Shown here: one piece after another, positions 54,121 through 64,000 of the stretch
Position numbering within the stretch: position 1 is the first letter of the stretch
Layout of the letters: each line of letters starts with the position of its first letter
Assembly: GCA_001600635.1 (NCBI GenBank)
Contig: BCKL01000036.1
Span: 74,926-138,925 of the forward strand
DNA length: 64,000 bases
Direction: 5' to 3'
Origin: Leucosporidium creatinivorum
Taxonomy: Eukaryota > Basidiomycota > Microbotryomycetes > Leucosporidiales > Leucosporidiaceae
Position numbers and translations under genes: made by a program
Notes under the pieces: model-generated
Databases searched by the model: none
What the model saw: the letters and a program-made list of their open reading frames with translations, nothing else
What the model was told of the DNA's origin: nothing

Positions 54121-54490
54121 AGGGTTACGAGCTGATAGCGATGGGATCCTGTTACAGCTGAATGGACACAAATGAGCAAAGGAGTGACAAAGTATCGGTG
54201 AAAGTTGGCCGTGTCGGTGCTTGGCGCCCTTGTCGGCTCTCACTCCTTGCTCTTAGGCTTTGCTCTCCCTGACCCCGCATCCAATGCAAGAGGAGATCCA
54301 TATCCAAAAAAACGGCTGCATGACTCCCTCTGCATGCTCCGCACTCCTCTGCACAACTGCACCGCTTCCCGTCGATCTTTGCCATGTCCGAGGAAAAGCG
54401 GCGCTCGCCTGTTCGACGGTAGTGCTGCTCTTCCTCCTTCCATTCACTTTGTCCTCCTCTGCAAAGCCACGTCGGAGTGCGCCCCACACC

Positions 54491-55528
54491 ATGACTATCA
54501 CCGATGAGCAAGCTGTTGAATGGGCAGGCTCGGCGACGGCCGACGAGCTCACTGCTCCGGCAATCCAGTCTTCGCATCCACGAGGACGTCTAACAGCAGA
54601 AACCTGCAAGAAGATGATTTGGGTGAGCACCTCCATTGTGCACTGCCTTGTCCCTGGTGGCCCACGACCGCCAATCCTTCCCCTCCCGCCGGGCGAGGTA
54701 TCTGTGGCCTACTACTGCGAGGACGTGCTCAAGCGTGACACTCGTAAGAGGGCTACGTTGCAAGGAGCTGAGCTAGCTAGGACTGGACTCGCCAACAAGA
54801 ATGCACCCGACGATGTCAATTTTCTCGGGACCTTCGGCCACCGCCAACACTTTGAGGGCAGGAGGGCGGGCTTTCCTTTCTTGCGGGTGAGGGAAAGCTT
54901 CATGAAATCAGACACTTTGCTAATGTTGCTTTATTGCAGATCATGTTCAATCCTCTGGTTTGTGCGCCTTTCCTTTCATCTGCAATCCGGCTGAACTGAT
55001 CGCCGAGCGTTTGCCGAAACGGCTTACTCTCCGCTCGAGCAGCCACCTTGATGCTTGGTTACGTCAAGACCGCAGTAGATGTGATGATGCAGGGGGCACG
55101 GGAGGAGAAAAACTTCCGTGTCCTGCTCTGGGCTGGTCGTCGCGACTGGGAGACAAGCTCGGCGTGGACTCGAGGGGTGGTGAGCTTCAGAGTAGGCATT
55201 AATTGTCATTTCGTGAGCCTGACAAATCCCTCCCACAGGTCCTACTCTATGCGCAAAGGTACAATCAGGTGACAATCTTCCCTTGCACCCCTTCACCCCA
55301 TCCCGTGAACGAGCCGGCTAGCTAAGCCCTCTCCCGCAGATGGTGTCAGATGGCATCACCAAGCGTCAGCGGGAGCTGGAGCAGCAAGCTTGGAACCGTT
55401 TCCTTGCTCACCTGGAGCCGCCCCCCAACCCCGAGCAACACAGCCTATCTCACGTCCCTTCTTTGACGGCAAGGCAGGCTCGGCGCTCGGGCGTGTCGGA
55501 GCAGGAGTTGAGGGCGAGGTGGGCTTGA
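54491..55528 (+). CDS. Uncharacterised SSAWTR-family protein, full copy
   Basis: ATG at 54491: MTITDEQAVEWAGSATADEL, then RLTAETCKKMIWVSTSIVHC, VAYYCEDVLKRDTRKRATLQ, NFLGTFGHRQHF and GFPFLR. A short exon IMFNPL follows, then MLGYVKTAVDVMMQGAREEK, FRVLLWAGRRDWETSSAWTR, a short exon, and finally QRELEQQAWNRFLAHLEPPP and RQARRSGVSEQELRARW, stop TGA 55526-55528. No membrane segment or known motif is visible. About 280 residues in five or six exons. The phase of the short IMFNPL exon does not fit the next exon perfectly in any of the three copies, so a splice site there is misjudged. Named here only by its most conserved motif; function unknown. Homologues in this window: 53.4 kb (truncated) and 62.3 kb (opposite strand). 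Confidence 0.7.
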
Positions 55529-56132
55529 GGGCAGTTGGGGGTCGGTAGAAAAGAGGATGATCTATACTATTAGAGAGCCTGCTAGCGAGAAAAGGCCTTC
55601 AAGAGCGCCTCCTCGAGGAGCTTTGGCTTCGCCGAGCCGACGATTCGGGAGGGAGACGACGTGTCCTCGGTCGCTTTCGCTGGTCTTGCTGCTCTCGAAG
55701 ATTGCGAGCGGACAAAGTGATACGTGACGATGCAGCTCGAACTCTCCGACGCCGAGCAGAACGCTTGGACAGCTACAGCAACGCCGATCCTCTCGCCGAG
55801 ACTCGGAGGATCCGCAACTCGGCGACTCTGTACTTCAGAAGACGTCTGGAGTTCGAACGAACGCTTGGTGCGCCCTGTGCAGCATTCTCCGAGTCCCAGC
55901 TTCTGTACTGAACTCAACTGGCTCGTTCGATTCGGCACGTGACTTGCTCTGGGGCGCGACTCGAGTTGGCTGAGAAGTCGGCTCTTTCTCCTTCGTCTCA
56001 CAGCGTACACCTCGACATCATCAAATGTGAGCAATATCAGCCGCTTCAGAATCTGTAGCTGAATGCTGACCCTACCACACCTCAACAGAACCTCGACGTT
56101 GCCCGACTGGACCAGCGCGTCTCTTCTCGACC
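55529..56132. other. Upstream region of the Nud1/Cdc11 gene
   Basis: No supported gene. Around 55690-55860 a helical, Arg-rich frame is open (RADKVIRDDAARTLRRRAER) without start or splice context, perhaps a relic. Two intron-like segments just before 56133 (ending in CTCACAG and CTCAACAG) suggest a spliced 5' leader. Confidence 0.4.
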
Positions 56133-59100
56133 ATGGCAGCCGCTCTGCTCGCCTCGCCTTCAGTACATTACGACTCGCCCGACTCGTCTTTCTCTTCCGA
56201 TGCATCGAATGAACCCTCCTCACCTTCGTCGCCTCGCCTACCCGCTTTGAGCTCCCCCTTCAGCGTCACACAACACTCGTCTTCGCCCGGCGACGAAAGC
56301 AGCGAGACGAGCACTCCTACAAAGTCGAGGGACGGCAGCAGTCCGCCGGGATGGGTTACAGAAGAGCTTGAGGAGGAATGGGTTGAGGAGCAGTCAGAAG
56401 ACGACGACGACCAGCAGGCCAGCCCGAGCAGCGGTGTATCCAGCGGCGGCGGGGGCAGCGTACGGCACTCGTCGACGATGGGATCCATTGCAGCTCGCTC
56501 TCAGCACTCTTTGGACCGCACCAAACCCCGTGTACCCTCCTCCCTTCGCTACGCCTACTCGCCGTCCAGCATTCCTCAGCGTCAACAGGAGGACGATTTG
56601 GACGCGCCGGAGGACAACTCTGTCGTCCTACAGCCTTCGCCCAACTCGAGCTCGGCGGGCACCTTTGTCGTCAGGAGCAACCCGTCGTCGTACAACGTCG
56701 GCATGGGAGGCGAGAATCAGCTGCAGGCAGCGGTCAGGGCGTTGAAAGGACCGTCCGCTGGGCTGGGAGGGCGCAACGAGGAGGAGCAAGAGGATACAGA
56801 GGCTGGACCAGCGCCCAACAAGAGCCCCAAGAAGCCTAGCTCGGATCGCCTGGGCCTCATGAGCTTGTTTGACCCGCCTTCGCCGCGTCCGTTCTCTTCC
56901 TTTCGGCTTTCGAGCTCTCAGCGCGGGTGCTGACTCGTGTAACATCCCACAGCTCCAGCCTTACCACCTTCCACCGTCACTGTTCCCTCCTCGCAAGCCT
57001 TCACCTTCGCCCCTCCCACGACCGGTCCTCGGTCCTCCTGGAAATCCCTCCCTCACTTCTCGCCGGAGTCCAACGAGACAACGCCTATCGCCCGTCCTCG
57101 AGGATCCACTGCCACTCCCATCGGTGGCGACACCATGCAGCTGGCGATGGACGAGACGCCTTCTCGGCCCGCGAGGCAGGAAGCTCCGGCGCCGAAGGCC
57201 AAGGAGAGATATCTCCATCGTTCGGTCACGGCAGCACCTCATTCGCCCGAAGCTTCGAGTGCCCTCGAGAAGACCTACGACACACGAGATGTCACTCAGC
57301 GGCACGAGCAAACCCTCATTCACTCTCCTCAACCCGACACTCCCGTTCCCGGCACTCCCTCCTCGCGCTCTCAAGCACCCTCCACTCCCCAGACCGGCAA
57401 CACTCCCGCTCTCAAGCTCTTCTCCTTCCAATACGACACCTTCACCCGCAACCACCTCGCCGCTCTCGTGGACGAGATCGACGAGCTCGGTGGTTCGCCG
57501 CCTCAAGCATCAACGGGGATGGGCATGCTCGGCGCTGCGAGGGAGCAGGTCGAGGAACAGCGGGCTTGGGAGACGAGCTTTGTGGACGTTGCCCTTCCTG
57601 CGCCGCGGCAAGAGGACGAGGAGGACGATACGGAGCAGCAGGACGGCGATTCGCAGGACTCGATCCTCGCGAGGGGAACAAGGAGCACCAAGCGGATTAG
57701 GCTCAGCCCTCGCGCGGCGCTGGAGCAGGTCGACGAGCGGGAGCGGAGTATCGAATGGTCTGCATCGAGCAGGAGGTCCGCCAGGCGATCCAGCGGCGGC
57801 CGACATGGCGGCATCAGATCGGCGCTCGGCAACAGCGCAGCTCGTCGACAAGCTCGACAGTCGCCTACCTACACCAGTACAGCTTCCGCCGCTCGTTCTC
57901 GCCACTCTATCATCTCCGCCTCTCGCTCCAACTACTCGCGCGCCACTTCCCACCCCTTCGCTCGCTCTCTCGACCAATCCGGCCGACTCGCTACCCCTCT
58001 TTCCGCTCGCTCGCAAGCGCATTCTCACCACACCCCTTCACCCGCTCAGTCCCACCTCGAGGCCTCCAAAAGTTCTTCCACCTCAACTCTGGACCGCCTC
58101 GCCGAAGCTCACGAGCTGCTCGACCGCATTCGAGCAAAGACGGCTGAACGAGATCGTCGGACCGCCTCGGCGACGGTCATTGCCCCCGCTTCTCCTTCGC
58201 CTGCACACTCCTCTCGCTACCCCGATACCATCGAACTCGATTCGGAGGACGAGGAGGAGGGAGCGCTGCCCACGCCGCAGAAGTCGAGGTCGGCGACCAG
58301 TCGCTTCATCGCGAGCAACCCTAGTCCGAGGAAGTTGTTGAGGAGGCTGTCGGCGAGTGATGAGGTCGATGAGGAGCTCAAGGAGGAGGGAGGCGCCGAG
58401 TCGCCTCCAGAGCACAGCGAGGAGGAGCAGGAACAGGACGACCACCGCCCTTCCCTCCCTCATCTCGCCGCCGCCGCTTCGGCGTCCCTCCGTTCAGCCC
58501 TCGAGCAGTCTTCCGCCTCTGCATCACCTGCCACACCCGCCAGCGCCGTCGGTCTCGGACGTCAATCCGACCTCGCTTCCTCTCGCCGCCATTTCGCTCG
58601 CACGCCCATCTCCGCCGCCGCTGCTCGCAGGAGTCGCCGAAGCTTGGAGGAGCTGTTCCCCAACACCACTACCTCCCTCCTTGACAGCGGCGCGGATATG
58701 GACCAGCAGAGAAAAGTCTCTGCCACTTCGGCCATTTCGTCCTCCATCGCCTCCAACTCGACCACCACCGCCGGCAACACCATCGCCAACTCGATCTCCA
58801 CTCCCGGCCAAGGCGGCCACACTCGCCATCGCTCACTCACCACCATCGGCCCCAACGACGTCGAAGCCCTCCTCGCCTCCGCCAGCGCTCCGAGTCGGAT
58901 GGTCTTCGATCGCGAGCAAAACCGCTGGATCAAGACCACGAGGAACTCGGTCTCGCTCTTCGGTAGCTCGGTCGCGGGCACTGCTGTTCGCGAGGAGGCG
59001 GGCGAGGAGGACGACAGGAGCGGCAGTACCGAGGATGATCCGTTTAGGGATTTCGAGTCGACGCGGGCGAGCGGCGAGATTCGGGCCGATGTTAGTCGGT

Positions 59101-62081
59101 TGAGCAGTCTGACGCTCAAGGAAGCGAGGGCTGAGGCGGTGGATGCTGGGTTGGAGGGGTTGGGGATTATGGCGGGCACGCCGGTGGTGGTCGTCGAGCA
59201 GGAGAAGGAGAAGGAGCAGGAGAGGGAGAAGCAGGTCAGCCCGGATGGGGCGTGCTACTTTGAGATGCCGCCGCCCGAGGAGAGGAAGGAGGAGGTCGAG
59301 GTGGTGTTGGAGGCGGAGGAGGAGGATACGGCTACCTGGGGAGAAGAGGAGAAGGCCAGGAGGGAGCGGGCGATCCAGGACGCCGAGGACGACGAGGAGA
59401 GCCCTCTTCACCTCTTCCGAGCGGCGATGAGGGCTAGCCAAGGCGCGACCGAGGATCCTCGGGGGACGGTCGATGGAGCAGAAGCCGACGATGATGAGAC
59501 GGACCTCTTCCCGCCCTCCCTCGACGCCACCGGAGAGCAAGGAATCGTCTCGCTCGCGACCGCCACCGTCGTGGCTTCCCCTTCCTCTTCGCCAGCACGA
59601 CTCGTCTCTCTCCCACTCCCCACTGTATCCCTCCCCAGCTCGACTTTTGCCTCCCCCGCTCGCCTTACGTCCTCGCCGTCAACGATCGGCGCCGACATCC
59701 CCGCTACACCTCGACCTCCCACCACCACCTCTTCCTCCTCCAACGCCACGCCCATCGCTCTGCCCCGTTCGGCACTCAAACCCTCTTCCCGCTCCAAGAG
59801 CGATCCCGTCGCCGGCACTCCTCAAGCTCAGCAGATCTCCGCCGACCTTCGAGTTCCTCGTTCGGTCAGCTTCTCGGACGGCAAGACGAGCGGCAAGATC
59901 CAAGGCTTGGTCGTCGAGAGGGAGAAGGAGAGGCTCGAGATGGGGAGTCGGCTCAAGTTTGAGGTGTCGACGAAGAGCAGTGAGGAGAATTTAGGCGCCA
60001 GTGTGGAGGGGTTCGAAGGAGAAGGAGAGCCAGGGTCGTTGATTATGGACGAGTCGCCCGACGTTGGACTCCCCTCGGCTGTATCGACGAGGACCAAGAA
60101 CATTCAGGACGCTCTAGAGGAGCTGCAAGGAGCCGGTGAGTCGTTTCGAGCCTCCGTTGCCGAGTTGTTACTGATCGCTTCCGCTGCCCTCAGGCCCACC
60201 ATCATCCGCCACCTCTCCCTCTTCGCTCGTCCTCTCTTCCTTCGAGTCTGCTCCGCCAGTCCGCGCCCGTGCCGATCGATCCGCCCACTCGAACCACTCC
60301 ACCTCGCGCACCTTCCGCCGAACCACCCACGCCGACGCCACTTTCCTCACCGAATGCTCGTTCGGCGTCTCAGCGGATCGACTACTACAGTACATCACCG
60401 ATGTCGAGCCATTCGAGCCCGACTGGGAGGGTCTGAGAAGCATCGACCTGCGCAGGAAGGGCGCCGAGAGCGTGGTCAGGCTGAAAGAGTTCCTGCCTAA
60501 CCTCGACGAGATCAACCTGTGCGCTTGAGCTTCTGTTCCGCATGTGCTCCGAGGCTGACTCCTCGTCTACCGACTCTGCAGCAACGATAACGAGGTGGCT
60601 TTCCTCACCGGCGTCCCTTCGACTGTCCGCACCCTCCTCCTCTCCTCAAACCGCATCTCGAGCCTCACCTCCTTCACCCACCTCCGCAACCTCGAGCGCA
60701 TCGACATCTCGCATAATCAAATCGACTCGGTGCACCAGCTGTCATGCTTGAGGCATCTGAGGGAGCTCAAGGCCGACGGCAATCAGATCTCGGACCTTAG
60801 CGGATTGGGAGAGATTGACGGGCTTCTGAGATTGAGCGTCAAGGGCAACAGGCTCGAGAGTGTCGACTTTACCGAGCTCAAGTGGTGAGCTGCGCTGCTG
60901 ACCCCGCCTCAGTGATTCGCTGACCCTTTCGCCCCCCTTCGCAGGGCTCGTCTCGAGACTATCAACTTGAGCAGGAACAAACTCACTGTCATCACCGGCG
61001 TGGAGCATCTTCAAAGCGCTACGATGCTCAACTTCGGTACGTCTCCTCCCTCCGCCCCCCGCTCGGACGAACCGGCTGACCTTCCTCGCTCCCTCGCAGA
61101 CCACAACTCGCTCTCGAGATTCGCCCCGACCGCCTTCATGCCCCGCCTTCGCATCCTCCGACTCTGCAGCAACCCTATCGAGTCGCTCGACATCGGCTTC
61201 GCCACCAAGCTGAGGACTCTGTTCATCGACGGAGCCAAGCTCGGGGTCGTTCATGGCACCGACGAGCTGAGGAAGCTGGAGAACCTCAGTGTGAGGGATC
61301 AGAGTGGCGCAGCCTTGTGAGTAGTCTCTTCGCTCGGCGGGAATCAAGAAGCTGACCTCCCTTTTCTCCAGCAGAACTCTCGCCATGTCGCACATTCGCG
61401 ACGTCAAGCGTCTCTACCTCTCGGGCAACCCCATCCCTTCGACCTTCCCTTCGGAAAAGTTCTTCAACCTCGTCTACCTCGAGCTAGCCATGTGCCAACT
61501 CACCTCCCTTCCCGCCAAGCTCGCCTCCGTCGTCCCCAACGTCCGAGTGCTCAACCTCAACTTCAACTTTCTCGAGGATCTGGCGCCGCTAGAGGGATTG
61601 ACGAGGCTCAGCAAGTTGACCATCGTCGGCGCGAGGCTGTCCAAGTGCAGGCCAGTGGCAGCTGTGCTCAGCAGTATGAGCGAGCTGGAGGAGTTGGACC
61701 TTAGGTTCGTCCTCGGCCCTTCCGCAAGTCCTCAACTTATTCGCTGACCTCTCAATTGTACGCAGGATGAACCCCTTCACCCTTCCCTTCTATCCTCCGT
61801 TTGTCAGCGCACCCTCCGCTCTCCTCCCATCTCACAGCGAACACCAGATCCTCCATCCCGACGACGCCGATGCTCCCTCCGCCTCGCCCGCCGAGTGGCC
61901 CGCCATCGACACCAAGTTCCGCAAGTCTCTCCCCGATGAGTGGTACTCCAAGCGCGCGACCTACCGAGCCGTCATCCTCCAGACGGTGCCGTCGCTGCTC
62001 AAGCTCGACGGGCTTCTCGCGGTGAAGGAGCGTGTCAAGCTGGCTAAAGTGTTGCCGAAGCTGGTCAGGAGCAGTCAGTGA
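56133..62081 (+). CDS. CDC11: Nud1/Cdc11-type scaffold of the septation initiation/mitotic exit network
   Basis: Spindle-pole-body scaffold that recruits the GTPase/kinase cascade controlling septation and mitotic exit. ATG 56133 (MAAALLASPSVHYDSPDSS), stop TGA 62079-62081; eight exons, about 1,840 residues, longer than fission-yeast Cdc11 (about 1,045). The N-terminal ~1,300 residues are Ser/Pro/acidic and probably disordered, with FDPPSPPPALPP at the first junction. From about 60350 the conserved part begins: ECSFGVSADRLLQYI, PFEPDWEGLRSIDLRRK, LKEFLPNLDEINL, then leucine-rich repeats (VRTLLLSSNRISSLTSF, LERIDISHNQIDSV, LRELKADGNQISDLSG, LETINLSRNKLTVITGV, LRILRLCSNPIESLDI, VKRLYLSGNPIPSTFP, LVYLELAMCQLTSLP). 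The C-terminus caps them with WYSKRATYRAVILQTVPSLL. FEPDWEGL before the repeats is characteristic of the family. Confidence 0.9.
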
Positions 62082-62262
62082 AGCGCTGGCGTGTACAACT
62101 ACGGAGAGCTTAGTATGATGGGATTTGTCTTTATGTTGCTATTACGTTGTGTCCTCGTGCTCGTCGGCCGAGATGCTTCGCCGAAAGTTTTGCGAGCTTC
62201 GTCGAATGCGTCAATGATGGTCTTTGCGCTCCGACACACTATAATGCTAGCTCTAGCCACGT

Positions 62263-63310
62263 TCACTGACCCCACCGCGCCCTCAGCTCCCTCTCCGGCA
62301 CACCCGAGCGCCGAGCTTGCCTCGCCGTCAACGAGGGGACGTGGGCTAGGCTGTGCTGCTCATGCTGAAACCCAAGATGGTCGAGCAGCCCTCCTAGAGT
62401 CTCTTGATCCGCCTGGATCTGCCGATGAGCATGCTCCAACTGATGTTGGTGGAGGCGCGCTGTGAACCTCTGGGAGAGAGACCGAAAGCCGAGTTGGCGC
62501 CGGCGAAGTCAGCTCAATTTCGCGAGAGTAGAAGAGCGCTATCACCTCTGTGAAACGGCGAGCGTAAAGCAAAACCTGTAGGCAGAGTGTGAGTCAGCTC
62601 AGCAAGCTACGTCGGACGCAAGCTAACCGACCACGCTGCGAGTCCATGCCGAGCTCGTGTCCCAATCGCGCCAGCCGACCCAGAGGAGGGGCATGAAGCT
62701 CTTGCGATCGATTGCTCCCTTCATCATCTTGTCCTCTGCCTCGCGCACGTAACGATGCATGAGGTCGGCTGGAAGTGACAAAAGCCAGATCAGCGAGAAG
62801 CTCGGCGATGATTTGAGGAGGCGCTAGGAAGCGAAAGCAGCCGCCCAGACCGCCGGATCGAACATGAACTAGCAAGCTCAATTCAAAGGTCAGCTGTGGC
62901 GAGTCGAAGCGAACGCTACCGAACCCACTCACCCGCAGGAAGGGGATGAAGGCGTTCTTCGGCGTGATGTCGGATTGATGGCCGAACGTCTTCATGAATG
63001 AGAAGTCACTGTCCCGGCCCNTGTGTCCCAGCGTGCGCCCNGNCCCTTCNTTGCTGAGCNTGTCCCTCTTCTTGTCNNCGCNCTTGAGTGAATCTTCCGC
63101 CCACTGCTTAACATGCGAAGGGCATTGGAAGAGAGCCGGCTGAGGTTCTTCCGGCAGCAAGCAGTGCACGACTGCTGTACTAACGTCAACCATGCGCTTC
63201 ACCATCTCTGGCGTGAGGCGACCGTCGGAACGAGGAGAGTGGACCGCTGTGAGTTGGTCGGCGGTGGCTTCCCCCGCCCACTGGGCGGCTTGCTCCTCGG
63301 TGATGGGCAT
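62263..63310 (-). CDS. Uncharacterised SSAWTR-family protein, third copy (contains ambiguous bases)
   Basis: Reads leftward from ATG 63310 (MPITEEQAAQWAGEATADQL) to TGA 62263-62265. Order as in the 54.5-kb copy: RLTPEMVKRMVDVSTAVVHC, FMKTFGHQSDITPKNAFIPF, MFDPA, DLMHRYVREAEDKMMKGAID, FMPLLWVGWRDWDTSSAWTR, VLLYARRFTE, a Gln/His-rich helix, EQHSLAHVPSLTARQARRSG and ELRARWGQ. Eight undetermined bases lie between 63021 and 63082, inside a coding exon, so integrity there cannot be judged. Convergent with Nud1/Cdc11, 181 bp apart. Function unknown. Confidence 0.68.
63021..63082. other. Cluster of undetermined bases
   Basis: Eight N within 62 bp. Low base quality here may reflect collapsed reads from the near-identical family copies at 53.4-55.5 kb or a local GC problem. 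Confidence 0.8.
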
Positions 63311-63862
63311 GATGTGGTGGCCGAGAGACGAATGGTGAGATTCGAGAGTTGGAGGGCCGAGAGAGCGAGAGAAGCGGAGCGACCAGGGAGGAAGGGCGCC
63401 GACACATCGCTCCGAGCTCTCGCCATCGGCTATGGGCCAGTGAGGAGGGCTATAGACTGCTGTACAGCATCTCCGGCTTGGCGTACCGGTTTTTACAGCC
63501 GCATCGGTGATGTACCAATGATTCGGGGCGATAGACGACACTACAGACAAGGCTGAGGAGAGGGCAAGCTCACGGACCCGAAGCCATCGCTGAGGAGCGA
63601 GCTGCAACCTCACAGGAGCATGTGCGTGGCCCTGAAGTCGCAGAGCAAGCAAGAAGCAAGCTGAAGCAAGATCGTGCTGTAGCTAGAAAGCCTGTGCGAG
63701 GGACGCAATGAACGAGCCCCGAGGCAGCGCTGATTCGTCTTCGCCGAGCTTGAACTTCTCGCCTCTGCCGAGCCTGCTCTCAAGGCTCGTCGCGACTGAG
63801 AAGAAGTATGAACAGGTACTTGTTATTGTCTATCTACAGCTACTTGAGCATCTAACGACGCT
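63311..63862. other. Upstream region of the third SSAWTR copy
   Basis: No supported gene in 552 bp between the start of one leftward gene and the stop of another. An open frame at 63708-63899 on the plus strand overlaps the partial gene in antisense and has no independent support. Confidence 0.4.
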
Positions 63863-64000
63863 CTACTGGTCGATATCCTGCCTCAGGACCTTGCGGTAGC
63901 GAACGGTGTTGTTCTTGACGCTATCGACTCCCTTGCCGACGTCCTTCATGCTGATCACCTCCTTCCAGGTCTTCACTCCCTTCTCGACAGCGAGGGCGAG
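63863..64000 (-). CDS. C-terminal end of an unidentified gene (runs off the right edge)
   Basis: The minus strand encodes LALAVEKGVKTWKEVISMKD, then VGKGVDSVKNNTVRYRKVLR and QDIDQ before TAG (63863-63865). The helix-then-RYRKVL ending resembles the C-termini of zinc-type medium-chain alcohol dehydrogenases, but too little is visible to assign it. The open frame reaches the window edge. Confidence 0.6.
   Translation of the reverse strand, partial: LALAVEKGVKTWKEVISMKDVGKGVDSVKNNTVRYRKVLRQDIDQ

Noticed and set aside
56869-58341. Open frame of 490 codons on the plus strand
   Set aside because: Alternative frame of Nud1/Cdc11 exon 2; Arg/Pro/Ser-rich with no similarity, while the overlapping frame joins to leucine-rich repeats.

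Overview
This window is nuclear DNA from a GC-rich basidiomycete fungus, most likely a yeast-like Pucciniomycotina (Microbotryomycetes-type) species. The evidence is dense spacing of intron-rich genes, short introns (mostly 50-110 nt) with GTRAGT-like donors and a CTGAC/CTAAC branch point just before YAG acceptors, strong G/C preference at third positions, and fungal-specific proteins (Mga2/Spt23, Nud1/Cdc11, FSH-family hydrolases, a Zn2Cys6 factor). No bacterial operon signals, viral genes, CRISPR arrays, rRNA or tRNA genes were found.

Layout. 0-11 kb: COG5 (-, runs off the left edge), head-to-head with a mitochondrial ClpX (MCX1, +), then an unknown Ser/Pro-rich protein and ribosomal protein uS10 (RPS20). 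11-18 kb: two members of an uncharacterised Cys-rich ('ZnC') family, tail to tail. 18-21 kb: a gene-poor stretch. 21-29 kb: a thioredoxin-like protein without a CxxC site, an FCP1/NIF-type HAD protein, an FSH serine hydrolase, a decayed FSH copy and a Zn2Cys6 transcription factor. 29-35 kb: the membrane-anchored regulator Mga2/Spt23. 35-38 kb: a second gene-poor stretch. 38-45 kb: RCC1, a decayed gene and a four-helix claudin/SUR7-like membrane protein. 45-51 kb: a 73-nt poly(C) tract, the third ZnC gene and a second FSH gene that has lost its catalytic Ser and His. 51-56 kb: a PPX1-type exopolyphosphatase with a predicted signal peptide, then one fragment and one full copy of a second uncharacterised family ('SSAWTR' family). 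56-64 kb: the SIN/MEN scaffold Nud1/Cdc11, a third SSAWTR-family gene and the 3' end of an unidentified gene.

The genes do not form one pathway: most are housekeeping genes (Golgi tethering, mitochondrial proteostasis, translation, Ran cycle, septation, lipid regulation). The striking property is local paralogy. Three families (ZnC, FSH, SSAWTR) each occur three times within 64 kb, and two of them include a truncated or decayed copy, so the region has been repeatedly duplicated. Two genes need 5-nt microexons to make sense. All exon structures were built by eye from splice signals and reading-frame conservation; junctions are approximate unless given.
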